19,265 bases of DNA from Burkholderiaceae bacterium (GCA_947461805.1 CANHMJ010000013.1:1-19265); one strand, 5' to 3'; positions 1 to 7,729 are shown, numbered from the stretch's first letter. The notes: generated by a model not told the origin, from the sequence alone. Translations and numbers: made by a program.

Positions 1-190
1 CAAGATGATGGAAGCGTTTGGTGGAATCGGTTACAACGTCACCACCCCACAGGAATTAGAGAAGGCATTGACTGAGGCAATAGCCGCAGGCAAGCCAGCA
101 CTAATCAATGCTGTCATTGATGAAGCGGCAGGTACCGAAAGTGGTCGCCTGACGAATCTCAACCCAGCAAGTACTGCCACAAAGAAGTAA
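1..190 (+). CDS. oxc: Oxalyl-CoA decarboxylase, C-terminal fragment (cut by window edge)
   Basis: Only the last 62 or so codons are present; the frame is open to the left edge, so the gene begins outside the window. Oxc is a thiamine-diphosphate enzyme that decarboxylates oxalyl-CoA to formyl-CoA and CO2 in the cytoplasm. The visible tail contains FGGIGYNVTT and, near the end, DEAAGTESGRLTNLNP. From memory this closely resembles the end of Oxalobacter formigenes Oxc, where the C-terminal segment folds over the active site. The gene ends with TAA and is followed 40 bases later by a formyl-CoA transferase gene, its pathway partner, which strongly supports the call. The catalytic core and cofactor motifs are not visible here. 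Confidence 0.9.
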   Translation, partial: KMMEAFGGIGYNVTTPQELEKALTEAIAAGKPALINAVIDEAAGTESGRLTNLNPASTATKK

Positions 191-230
191 TTGACGAGTT
201 AAGTCATACGTAACCCTAAGGAGATTTAAT

Positions 231-1481
231 ATGAGCAAGCCATTAGACGGAATCCGCATTATCGATTTCACCCACGTACAAGCAGGCCCTGCCTGTACCC
301 AGTTGTTGGCATGGTATGGCGCGGACGTAATCAAAGTAGAGCGTCCTGGATCTGGCGACGTAACCCGTAGCCAGTTACGCGATATTCCTGATGCCGATGC
401 CTTGTATTTCACGATGCTCAACGGCAATAAGCGCTCGTTGACCTTAGATACCAAGACAGCAGAAGGCAAAGAAGTGTTGGAGAAGTTGATTAAAGTTTCT
501 GACGTGATGGTCGAGAACTTTGGCCCAGGCGCCTTAGATCGCATGGGTTTCTCATGGGAGCGCATCACAGAACTCAACCCACGCATGATCATGGCGTCGG
601 TAAAGGGCTTTAGCGATGGCCACTCTTACGAAGATTTAAAAGTGTATGAGAACGTAGCCCAGTGTGCTGGCGGCGCAGCGTCCACCACCGGCTTCTGGGA
701 TGGTCCTCCAACCGTATCCGCTGCTGCTTTGGGCGATAGCAATACCGGTATGCACTTGGCGATTGGTATTTTGACTGCGCTGATGCACCGTGAGAAGACC
801 GGCCGCGGTCAAAAAGTGGCTTGCTCGATGCAAGACGCTGTCTTGAATTTATGCCGCGTGAAGTTGCGCGACCAACAGCGCCTGGATCGTATTGGTTATT
901 TGGAAGAGTACCCACAATACCCCCATGGCACATTCTCTGACGTAGTTCCACGCGGCGGTAATGCTGGCGGTGGCGGTCAACCAGGTTGGGTTTTAAAGTG
1001 TAAGGGATGGGAAACCGATCCAAACGCCTACATTTATTTCACGATTCAAGGTCATGCATGGAAGCCAATTACAGAGGCTTTAGGTCGTCCAGAGTGGGCA
1101 ACCGATCCAGCCTACATGACTGCTGAAGCGCGTCAAGACAAAATTTTTGACATCTTCGCAACCATTGAAGAGTGGCTCAAAGACAAGACCAAGTACGAAG
1201 CAGTGGATATCTTGCGTAAGTTCGATATTCCATGCGCACCTGTGCTTTCGATGAAAGAACTCGCCGCATCACCCGATTTGCGTGCAAGCGGTTCGATTGT
1301 GGAAGTGGATCACAAGGTACGCGGTAAGTACCTGACGATTGGTAGCCCAATCAAGTTCTCTGATTTAGAGATTGAGGTAAAGCCATCACCCGTTTTAGGT
1401 GAGCACACAGATGAAGTATTGGCTGACCTTGGCTACGGCAAGGACGATATTGCTAAGTTACATGCGGCAAAAGCAGTGTAA
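231..1481 (+). CDS. frc: Formyl-CoA:oxalate CoA-transferase (first copy)
   Basis: This class III CoA-transferase moves CoA from formyl-CoA to oxalate, giving formate and oxalyl-CoA for Oxc. It has 416 residues, the length I recall for E. coli YfdW. The catalytic aspartate is D169 in ALGDSNTG, Gln17 is in THVQAGP, and the mobile glycine loop GGGGQ is at 246-250. Residue 48 is Gln, as in YfdW, whereas the Oxalobacter enzyme has Trp there; the YfdW form is known to be stricter for oxalate and to show substrate inhibition. The start is supported by AAGGAG at 218-223, seven bases before ATG. It lies 40 bases after oxc, so the two are probably co-transcribed, and an intrinsic terminator follows at 1509-1533. 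The protein is intact and cytosolic, and the call is firm at family level. Confidence 0.95.
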   Translation: MSKPLDGIRIIDFTHVQAGPACTQLLAWYGADVIKVERPGSGDVTRSQLRDIPDADALYFTMLNGNKRSLTLDTKTAEGKEVLEKLIKVSDVMVENFGPGALDRMGFSWERITELNPRMIMASVKGFSDGHSYEDLKVYENVAQCAGGAASTTGFWDGPPTVSAAALGDSNTGMHLAIGILTALMHREKTGRGQKVACSMQDAVLNLCRVKLRDQQRLDRIGYLEEYPQYPHGTFSDVVPRGGNAGGGGQPGWVLKCKGWETDPNAYIYFTIQGHAWKPITEALGRPEWATDPAYMTAEARQDKIFDIFATIEEWLKDKTKYEAVDILRKFDIPCAPVLSMKELAASPDLRASGSIVEVDHKVRGKYLTIGSPIKFSDLEIEVKPSPVLGEHTDEVLADLGYGKDDIAKLHAAKAV

Positions 1482-1508
1482 CAACACTAAATTAGTTTGA
1501 TCCTTTCA

Positions 1509-1533
1509 GGCGCTCCGAGTGAGCGCCTTTTTT
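1509..1533 (+). terminator. Rho-independent terminator after first frc
   Basis: A perfect 7-bp stem, GGCGCTC (1509-1515) with GAGCGCC (1521-1527), encloses a 5-base loop and runs directly into six T residues (1528-1533). It sits 27 bases after the first frc stop codon. It should end the oxc-frc transcript, so the second frc needs its own promoter or depends on read-through. Confidence 0.9.
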
Positions 1534-1564
1534 ATTGACTCGTTTAGCCCGCAATCGGCTCAAA

Positions 1565-1659
1565 TCGCACAATGCGAAATCAAGTTTCAGCGTTTGATAA
1601 TAAGGTGGGGCATAGCCACTAGGCCACCTCGTTTTCAGGGTGGTGCCGACTGGTAGAAT
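1565..1659 (+). promoter_or_regulatory. Candidate promoter and operator region for second frc
   Basis: This lies in the 219-base gap between the two frc genes, downstream of a terminator. A perfect inverted repeat TCGCA-CAA-TGCGA at 1565-1577 could be an operator. TGGTAGAAT at 1651-1659 fits an extended -10 element (TGn plus a TATAAT-like hexamer) about 42 bases before the frc2 ATG; I see no good -35 box. Between them, AGGTGG (1603-1608), CCACCT (1624-1629) and GGGTGG (1638-1643) could form two mutually exclusive hairpins, though these are upstream of the proposed start of transcription. All of this is pattern reading without experimental support. Confidence 0.4.
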
Positions 1660-1700
1660 TTGATTAATTCAAAATTTCAATATTTATTAGGACTACTGTC

Positions 1701-2948
1701 ATGGCAAAAGCACTCGAAGGAGTAAAAATCCTTGATTTCACGCACGTTCAATCGGGGCCAACCTGTACCCAATTATTGGCTTGGTTCGGCGCTGATGTGA
1801 TTAAAGTGGAGCGTTCTGGCGAGGGTGATGCTACCCGCGGTCAATTGCGCGACATACCCGATGCGGATAGTTTGTATTTCACCATGCTGAACCACAATAA
1901 ACGCTCGATTACAGTCAATACCAAAACCCCAGAGGGAAAAGATATTCTTGAGCGCTTAATTAAAGAGTGCGACGTCTTGGTTGAAAACTTCGCGCCAGGC
2001 GCCTTAGATCGCATGGGTTTTACATGGGAGCACATTCAGCATCTCAATCCGCGCATGATCATGGCATCGATTAAGGGCTTTGGACCAGGGCCCTATGAAG
2101 ATTGCAAGGTATACGAAAACGTAGCCCAGTGTGCTGGTGGTTCAGCATCCACTACCGGTTTTGACGATGGCCCTCCAATGGTAACGGGCGCGCAAATTGG
2201 CGATAGCGGAACAGGTTTGCATTTGGCCTTAGGTATCGTGACTGCTTTGTACCAACGCACCCATTCGGGTCGCGGTCAACGAGTGCAAGCAGCGATGCAG
2301 GATGCGGTATTAAATCTATGCCGCGTGAAGTTACGCGACCAACAACGCCTTGATCGCAACGGTACGATGCAAGAGTATCCGCAGTTCCCTAATGGTCATT
2401 TCGGTGAGGCAGTTCCTCGCGCTGGAAATGCCTCTGGTGGCGGACAGCCCGGCTGGATTCTGAAATGCAAAGGCTGGGAAACCGATCCTAACTCCTACAT
2501 TTATGTTGTCGTTCAGGCGGCGGTTTGGGAGGCGATTTGTAAGGTAATTGGTAAAGAAGAGTGGATTACTGACCATGACTTTTCATCGCCGATGGCGCGC
2601 TTACCAAGACTGATGCAAATCTTTGGTGAGATCGAAAAATGGACTATGACCAAAAGCAAGTTTGAGGTAATGGACATATTGAATAAGTACGACGTACCAT
2701 GCGGCCCAATTCTGTCGATGAAAGAAATTGCCGAAGAGCCAGCACTGCGCGCTACCGGTACGATTGTTGAAGTTGATCACCCAATTCGGGGTAAGTATCT
2801 GACGGTTGGTAATCCAATTAAGTTATCCGATAGCGAAACCGACGTCACGCGCTCGCCATTGCTCGGCGAGCATACCGATGAGATCTTGCAAGAATTGGGA
2901 TTCAATATCGATGATCTCATCGATTTACGCCACCGGAAAGTCATATAA
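1701..2948 (+). CDS. frc: Formyl-CoA transferase paralogue (second copy, class III CoA-transferase)
   Basis: This 415-residue protein is clearly homologous to the upstream frc product along its full length. It keeps the catalytic aspartate (D168, in QIGDSGTG, one position earlier because of a one-residue deletion near 130), Q17 and Q48. It differs at sites near the active centre: the glycine loop reads SGGGQ (245-249) instead of GGGGQ, and the Trp of TGFWDGPP is replaced by Asp (TGFDDGPP, about residue 155). It may be a second oxalate enzyme or accept another carboxylate or CoA donor; sequence alone cannot decide. The start has TAGGAC eight bases upstream. The stop codon TAA directly touches the ATG of the next gene, so the two are almost certainly one transcription unit. 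Confidence 0.88.
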   Translation: MAKALEGVKILDFTHVQSGPTCTQLLAWFGADVIKVERSGEGDATRGQLRDIPDADSLYFTMLNHNKRSITVNTKTPEGKDILERLIKECDVLVENFAPGALDRMGFTWEHIQHLNPRMIMASIKGFGPGPYEDCKVYENVAQCAGGSASTTGFDDGPPMVTGAQIGDSGTGLHLALGIVTALYQRTHSGRGQRVQAAMQDAVLNLCRVKLRDQQRLDRNGTMQEYPQFPNGHFGEAVPRAGNASGGGQPGWILKCKGWETDPNSYIYVVVQAAVWEAICKVIGKEEWITDHDFSSPMARLPRLMQIFGEIEKWTMTKSKFEVMDILNKYDVPCGPILSMKEIAEEPALRATGTIVEVDHPIRGKYLTVGNPIKLSDSETDVTRSPLLGEHTDEILQELGFNIDDLIDLRHRKVI

Positions 2949-3881
2949 ATGAAAGTCGCTCTGATTGGCAGTCAAGATTTTGGTAAGGCTGCGCTTGAGG
3001 CTTTTTTAGAGCGTGGCGACGAGGTGGTTGCGGTGTTTTGCCCGCCCGATAATCCCAAAGCTACGAAGCTTGAGATTCTGAAAGAGGCCGCTTTAGCAAA
3101 GGGCCTTGTGCCCTTGCAATTTGCCTCCCTTAAGAGCCCTGAAGCGGCGGATGCGATGCGCAACAGCGGCGCAGACATTTGTGTGATGGCCTATGTCTTG
3201 CAATTTGTGCCACAAGAGCTCGCCAAGATACCGCGCCTGGGCACGATTCAGTACCATCCCTCATTATTGCCGAAGTACCGCGGCCCCAGCGCAATTAACT
3301 GGGCCATTGCTTTGGGCGAGACCAAGACAGGCTTAACCATTTTCAGACCATCGGATGGCCTGGATGAAGGTGAAGTGATTTTGCAAAAAGAGGTAGTCAT
3401 TGGCGCAAATGACACGCTGGGATCGGTTTATTTTGATCACCTCTTTCCGCTTGGTGTGCAAGCCCTATTAGAGGCTGCTGATCTGGTTGCAGCGGGCAAG
3501 CATCAGGAGGCGGTGCAAGACGAGGCATTGGCTAATTACGAAGGGTGGTTCGATCAGGCGGCAGCACGCATTCATTGGTCAAGCCACATAACGCAGATTC
3601 ATAATCTGATTCGAGCCTGCAATCCGGCGCCTGGCGCTTGGACCATGGTTGGCGAACAAAAAGTGCAGATTTACGACGTCAAAAAACACATCACAGCCAC
3701 CTATGGCGCCGTCAAAGGTAAGCCAGGTCAAATCACAGCGATTGGTGCCGAATCCTTTTTCGTGGCCTGCCATGGCGGTCAGATTGAGGTATTGAAGGCG
3801 AAAGGCTCGGCTGGCAAAGTAAGCGGCGCAGAGCTTGCAAAAAGCCTTGGTTTGACGGTAGATCAATTTTTTACTGCTTAA
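2949..3881 (+). CDS. Formyltransferase family protein (Fmt / 10-formyl-THF hydrolase-like)
   Basis: This 310-residue protein has the two-domain layout of methionyl-tRNA formyltransferase: an N-terminal Rossmann-like formyl_trans_N domain (about 1-185) and a C-terminal domain with IHNLIRACNPAPGAW (about 218-232). The catalytic His is H103 in YHPSLLPKYRG and the catalytic Asp is D139 in SDGLDEGE. Where Fmt and GART have Asn two residues before this His, this protein has Gln (Q101). The YHPSLLP, SAINW and GLDxG(D/E) stretches look closer to the N-terminal hydrolase domain of 10-formyl-THF dehydrogenase (ALDH1L) than to true Fmt. It has no base of separation from frc2, so a role in oxalate or formyl metabolism is more likely than initiator tRNA formylation. 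Whether it hydrolyses 10-formyl-THF or transfers formyl groups is unknown. Confidence 0.8.
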   Translation: MKVALIGSQDFGKAALEAFLERGDEVVAVFCPPDNPKATKLEILKEAALAKGLVPLQFASLKSPEAADAMRNSGADICVMAYVLQFVPQELAKIPRLGTIQYHPSLLPKYRGPSAINWAIALGETKTGLTIFRPSDGLDEGEVILQKEVVIGANDTLGSVYFDHLFPLGVQALLEAADLVAAGKHQEAVQDEALANYEGWFDQAAARIHWSSHITQIHNLIRACNPAPGAWTMVGEQKVQIYDVKKHITATYGAVKGKPGQITAIGAESFFVACHGGQIEVLKAKGSAGKVSGAELAKSLGLTVDQFFTA

Positions 3882-3882
3882 G

Positions 3883-3937
3883 AAAAAACGCCTAGCTGGT
3901 AGTACCTGCTTTAGATTTCTAAATTATCAATTAGGCG
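3883..3937 (-). terminator. Possible terminator at the end of panC
   Basis: Read on the minus strand, CGCCTA (3937-3932, inside the last panC codons) can pair with TAGGCG (3894-3889), followed directly by TTTTTT (3888-3883). The long loop contains its own perfect hairpin TTTAGA-AA-TCTAAA (complement of about 3910-3923). The loop is longer than in classic terminators, so confidence is limited. The converging formyltransferase gene ends at 3881, leaving this 29-base gap to serve both. Confidence 0.4.
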
Positions 3938-4762
3938 GGTTTTGCCGAGCTTAGCGGCGGTCACAATCACGAGTGCTTGACCGCTGTCCAAATTGGCTTG
4001 AGTCGGTTTAGCTAAATCACCTTGCTGGCGAATGGCGATGTAGTCGGGCTCCCATCCCCGAGTCTGCATTTGCGTCAAGGCCTGCGCCTCGATGTCCATT
4101 AACGCACTTACTGTCTTTTCTTTTAAGCCAAGCACTTGCTCCCGCATTGCACTTAACTGGCGCTGCAGTGCCGGCGCTTCGGCACGCTCGCTGGAAGAAA
4201 GATAGATGTTACGCGAGGACAGGGCCAGTCCATCTTCAGCCCGAATGGTTTCGGCTGGAACGATCTCAACTGGTAAAGCAAATTGGCTGGCCATCTGTCG
4301 AACGATCATCAGTTGCTGATAATCTTTTTTTCCAAAGACCGCGACCCGTGGCTGAACACAGGAAAATAGTTTTAAAACAACCGTACAGACACCCTTAAAA
4401 AAACCGGGCCTGAATTCACCTTCGAGAATATCGCCAAGCTGCTGGGGTGGATCAACGCGGTATTCTTGGGGCTGTGGATAGAGGTCTTTTTCAGTCGGGG
4501 CAAATAAAATATAGACGCCTTCTTGCTCGAGCTTGTCGATGTCGGCCTGCATGGTTCGAGGGTAACTATCAAAGTCTTCATTGGGGCCGAACTGCAGGCG
4601 ATTTACAAAAATACTGGCAACAACGGGATCGCCATATTGGCGCGCTAGGCGCATTAAGGATAAGTGACCTTCGTGCAGATTGCCCATGGTCGGCACAAAG
4701 GAGGTGCGATTTTGTCCCCGCAGATGATCGCGTAACTCATTGATATCACTAATTATTTTCAT
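3911..4762 (-). CDS. panC: Pantothenate synthetase (pantoate--beta-alanine ligase)
   Basis: PanC condenses pantoate and beta-alanine with ATP to make pantothenate, the precursor of coenzyme A. The 283-residue product is normal length. It shows the nucleotide-binding PTMGNLHEGHLSL (about 24-36, with a HIGH-type motif), the substrate-site region VNRLQFGPNEDF, FGKKDYQQL, and LALSSRNIYLS as the KMSKS-like loop. Its ATG overlaps the scpA stop codon (ATGA, 4 bases), so it is translationally coupled at the end of a DUF3460-scpA-panC unit. No strong Shine-Dalgarno sequence is visible, consistent with coupling. The assignment is secure. Confidence 0.97.
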   Translation of the reverse strand: MKIISDINELRDHLRGQNRTSFVPTMGNLHEGHLSLMRLARQYGDPVVASIFVNRLQFGPNEDFDSYPRTMQADIDKLEQEGVYILFAPTEKDLYPQPQEYRVDPPQQLGDILEGEFRPGFFKGVCTVVLKLFSCVQPRVAVFGKKDYQQLMIVRQMASQFALPVEIVPAETIRAEDGLALSSRNIYLSSSERAEAPALQRQLSAMREQVLGLKEKTVSALMDIEAQALTQMQTRGWEPDYIAIRQQGDLAKPTQANLDSGQALVIVTAAKLGKTRLIDNLEI

Positions 4763-5622
4763 GCGCTGGGAGTGTAAGCTAGGCGCACGTAAATCGGTGC
4801 ATAGGGCTCTGCTTGGGTAATCTCCACCAAGGCCTCTCGCGAAAGCTCAAGCATGGCAATGAAATTCACAATCACCACGGGTACCCCATTTCCTGAGGCG
4901 ATTGCGTCTTCGAATAATTCACTGAACTCGACAAAGCGTGTGCTTTGCAGGCGGCGCAAAATGCGGGTCATAAAATCGCGTACCGATAGCGTTTCACGGG
5001 TAATGGTGTGGTGCTGATTTAATTTTGCTCGGTGCAGTACATCACGCCAAGCCATTTGTAAGTCTTCTAAATTGACTTCGGGCCAAGTGACTGCCACCGT
5101 GGTATCAACATAGCCATGCGCAATTTGGAAGTCACGCCCTTGCTGTGGAATCTGATCCAATTCCTGCGCCGCTAACTTCATACGCTCGTACTCAAGCAGA
5201 CGTCGTACCAGCTCTGCGCGCGGATCATCCACTTCTTCTTCGCTATCGGCTTTTTTCATTGGCAAAAGCATGCGTGATTTAATTTCAATCAGCATCGCTG
5301 CCATCAGCAGATACTCTGCAGCCAGTTCTAAATTAGTGTGGCGGATTTGATCGATGTAAGTCAGATACTGGGATGTGACCTGTGCCATCGGAATATCCAG
5401 CACATTGAAATTCTGTTTTCGAATGAGGTAGAGCAGTAAATCGAGCGGTCCTTCGAAGGCCTCTAGAAAAACTTCGAGCGCGTCCGGCGGGATGTAGAGG
5501 TCAGTCGGGAGCTTAAAAAGGGGCTCGCCATAGAGCTTGGCGAAAGCCTCCGACATACCATCGGTAACGGAAGGTGTGCTGTCGAGCAAGCTAGCGACAG
5601 GCTGAACCAACGGGTCATTCAT
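4759..5622 (-). CDS. scpA: Segregation and condensation protein A (kleisin of SMC complex)
   Basis: ScpA bridges the SMC heads and works with ScpB in chromosome condensation and segregation. The product has 287 residues. After a poorly conserved N-terminal stretch of about 50 residues comes the family hallmark FEGPLDLLLYLIRKQNFNVLDI (57-78 region), where the N-terminal helical domain binds the SMC neck. The C-terminal winged-helix domain includes VIVNFIAMLELSREALVEI (about 247-265). An acidic stretch (KADSEEEVDDPRAE) lies in the linker, as is common in kleisins. The start overlaps the end of the DUF3460 gene by 8 bases and the stop overlaps the panC start. No scpB is in the window. Confidence 0.95.
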   Translation of the reverse strand: MNDPLVQPVASLLDSTPSVTDGMSEAFAKLYGEPLFKLPTDLYIPPDALEVFLEAFEGPLDLLLYLIRKQNFNVLDIPMAQVTSQYLTYIDQIRHTNLELAAEYLLMAAMLIEIKSRMLLPMKKADSEEEVDDPRAELVRRLLEYERMKLAAQELDQIPQQGRDFQIAHGYVDTTVAVTWPEVNLEDLQMAWRDVLHRAKLNQHHTITRETLSVRDFMTRILRRLQSTRFVEFSELFEDAIASGNGVPVVIVNFIAMLELSREALVEITQAEPYAPIYVRLAYTPSA

Positions 5623-5803
5623 TGGAATAAACGTAGGCCCGTTGCTTTACTTTGGCGGCATTTAAGCGGCGCTGCTCATCCATGCTGATTGGCTCTTTGT
5701 CCCAGAGTAGGGCGCGACCAGCCTGCTGGTCTTGCTCCAAGTTGGGTTTAGCCGCTTTGAGTTTTTCAAGAAATACGGTGACATCGGATTGGTATTTACG
5801 CAT
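5615..5803 (-). CDS. DUF3460 family small protein
   Basis: This is a 62-residue charged, soluble protein (MRKYQSDVTVFLEKLKAAKP at its start) with no signal peptide or membrane segment. It matches my recollection of the DUF3460 family, which is restricted mainly to betaproteobacteria and sits between metG and scpA. The function is unknown. It overlaps scpA by 8 bases (its TGA lies inside the scpA start region), implying translational coupling with scpA and panC. It is the first gene of that unit; a purine-rich GAGAA about 13 bases upstream of ATG is at best a weak ribosome binding site. Confidence 0.8.
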   Translation of the reverse strand: MRKYQSDVTVFLEKLKAAKPNLEQDQQAGRALLWDKEPISMDEQRRLNAAKVKQRAYVYSNE

Positions 5804-5834
5804 ATCGATACTTAATTCTCAATAAATTCAATAA

Positions 5835-5861
5835 CTTATAAAATGCCGCGGAACTGGGCAA
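5835..5861 (-). promoter_or_regulatory. Weak candidate promoter for DUF3460-scpA-panC
   Basis: On the minus strand TTGCCC (5861-5856) is followed after 15 bases by TATAAG (5840-5835), about 32 bases before the DUF3460 ATG. The hexamers are reasonable but the spacer is shorter than the preferred 17. The unit could instead be transcribed from metG, which ends only 115 bases upstream with no obvious terminator. Confidence 0.3.
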
Positions 5862-5918
5862 CCCCCATTATTAACGATTTTGTATGGCCTAAGTCAGATT
5901 TGTGTCGGCGTCCCGTTT

Positions 5919-7589
5919 TTAGGTATTTGCTGCTAATAGGACGTCAATTTGAGCCGGCTCTACGCGACTCATGAGATGGGTATAGGGCTGGATGGGGTGC
6001 TGACTAGAGAGGCACGTATTAATGTCGCTCCAAGCCATCGGCGCTAAACATAAAAAGCGTTCAACACCAGCAGTAACCTGCGGCAACACTGGTTTTAGGT
6101 ACAGGCTTAAGCACCGAAATGCTTCCAATGTCACGCTGCAAATCGCTTGAAGATCGGCTGTGCGCTCAGGATCTTTGGCGATGTCCCACGGTTTGTTTTC
6201 GTCGACAAAAGCATTGACTTGATCTGCTAATTCCATGATCGTACGAACCGCTTTTGCATACTCGCGTCCTTCATACAATTCCGCTATTTTGGTATTGGCT
6301 GCTCGAATCGAAATCAGCAAGGGATTTTGCATGGCATCGTCCGCAACGACGCCACCAAAGCGCTTGACCAAAAAGCCGGCGCTGCGGCTCGCAATATTAA
6401 TGTACTTGCCAATCAAGTCACTGTTCACGCGGGCAACAAAGTCGCTCAGATTGAGGTCGAGGTCCTCCATGCTGTCATTTAACTTGGTTGCAAAATAGTA
6501 GCGGAACCATTCGGGATTAAAGCCCGACTCAATCACACTGTTAGCTGAAATGAGAGTGCCACGTGACTTGCTCATCTTTTCGCCATCAACCGTCAGAAAG
6601 CCGTGTGCAAATACGTTGGTTGGGGTGCGGTAGCCCGCGAAATGTAGAGTAGCAGGCCAAAACAAGGTATGGAAATATAAAATGTCTTTACCGATAAAGT
6701 GGTATTGCTCGGTCGTGCTATCTGGCTTAACCCACTCCTCAAAATCGAGGCCTTTGTCGGTGCAATACTTTAAGAAACTAGCGTAATAGCCAATCGGTGC
6801 ATCGAGCCAAACATAAAAATACTTGCCAGGGGCATCGGGGATTTCAAAGCCAAAGTAAGGGGCGTCACGTGAAATATCCCAATCGCCTAATTTACTTTCG
6901 CCAGCCTGTCCGACCCATTCCTTCATTTTGTTACGCGCTTCGGGTTGCAGCGGTGTACGCACCTGAGTCCAGTCGCGCAAGAAGGTTTCACAACGGGGAT
7001 CGGATAACTTAAAGAAATAGTGATCAGAAACTTTGCGAATCGGTGCAGCGCCACTGACGACTGAGAAGGGGTCGATTAAATCGGTTGGTACATAGGTGGC
7101 TCCGCATTTTTCACAGGAGTCTCCGTACTGATCAGGCGCTTTACATTTAGGGCACTTGCCCTTGATAAAGCGATCCGGGAGGAACATTTCTTTCACGGGA
7201 TCATAAGCCTGCTCGATGGCGCGCTTTTCAATCAGGCCGGCGTCGCGTAGCTTAAGGTAGATATCCCCTGCTAACTTTTCATTTTCAGGGCTATCGGTGG
7301 TGTAGTAGTGATCAAAGGAAATCAGAAAGGCATCAAAGTCACGCTTATGTTCTTCCCAGACCTTCGCAATCAGCTCTTTAGGCGTAAGACCCTCTTTCTC
7401 TGCGCGGAGCATGATGGGGGTGCCATGGGTATCATCTGCCCCCATGTAATGCACTTCGTGACCCTGCATCCGTTGATACCGAACCCAAATATCGGTTTGA
7501 ATGTATTCCACCAAATGACCAATGTGAATCTGCCCATTGGCATAGGGCAGGGCAGATGTTACTAAAAGGCGGCGTGGTGAACGACTCAT
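5919..7589 (-). CDS. metG: Methionyl-tRNA synthetase lacking the C-terminal tRNA-binding domain
   Basis: MetG charges tRNA-Met with methionine. The 556-residue product has the class I motifs HIGH (H22-H25, in NGQIHIGHL) and KMSKS (338-342), and a zinc knuckle with four cysteines, C146, C149, C159 and C162 (CPKCKAP...CEKCGATY). The anticodon-binding helical domain follows and ends around KPYTHLM-like QPYTHLMSRVEPAQIDVLLA. Many Burkholderiales enzymes continue for well over 100 residues with a Trbp111/EMAP-type tRNA-binding domain; here translation stops just at the linker. The next gene begins 115 bases later, leaving no room for that domain. The catalytic part is complete, so this is likely a functional short form rather than a pseudogene. 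Confidence 0.96.
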   Translation of the reverse strand: MSRSPRRLLVTSALPYANGQIHIGHLVEYIQTDIWVRYQRMQGHEVHYMGADDTHGTPIMLRAEKEGLTPKELIAKVWEEHKRDFDAFLISFDHYYTTDSPENEKLAGDIYLKLRDAGLIEKRAIEQAYDPVKEMFLPDRFIKGKCPKCKAPDQYGDSCEKCGATYVPTDLIDPFSVVSGAAPIRKVSDHYFFKLSDPRCETFLRDWTQVRTPLQPEARNKMKEWVGQAGESKLGDWDISRDAPYFGFEIPDAPGKYFYVWLDAPIGYYASFLKYCTDKGLDFEEWVKPDSTTEQYHFIGKDILYFHTLFWPATLHFAGYRTPTNVFAHGFLTVDGEKMSKSRGTLISANSVIESGFNPEWFRYYFATKLNDSMEDLDLNLSDFVARVNSDLIGKYINIASRSAGFLVKRFGGVVADDAMQNPLLISIRAANTKIAELYEGREYAKAVRTIMELADQVNAFVDENKPWDIAKDPERTADLQAICSVTLEAFRCLSLYLKPVLPQVTAGVERFLCLAPMAWSDINTCLSSQHPIQPYTHLMSRVEPAQIDVLLAANT

Positions 7590-7729
7590 GCTGTGGGCGG
7601 GGTGCGGTTTTGGTAAAAAGGCAAAATTGGGCTTCTAGGGTGAATTATGCTGGTAGTGCATGGATTTTAGACTGCGGTTAAAGTAAGGCTCGCATTTAAA
7701 ATAGTCAGAATGAATCAAGGAACGCGTGT

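Noticed and set aside
610..1023. 137-residue minus-strand frame inside the first frc
   Set aside because: It is a shadow frame of a well-conserved gene, with composition unlike a real protein and no start signals.
2949..3881. Calling this gene the housekeeping methionyl-tRNA formyltransferase (fmt)
   Set aside because: The fold agrees, but the position after frc2, the Q101 replacement and the ALDH1L-like motifs argue for a different role; no def gene is adjacent.
7590..7729. Promoter pairs in the metG/fdhD divergent gap
   Set aside because: Hexamers such as TAAAAT (7697-7702) and TTAGAC (7667-7672) are present but spaced at 24 bases or other unsuitable distances; no convincing promoter could be defined.
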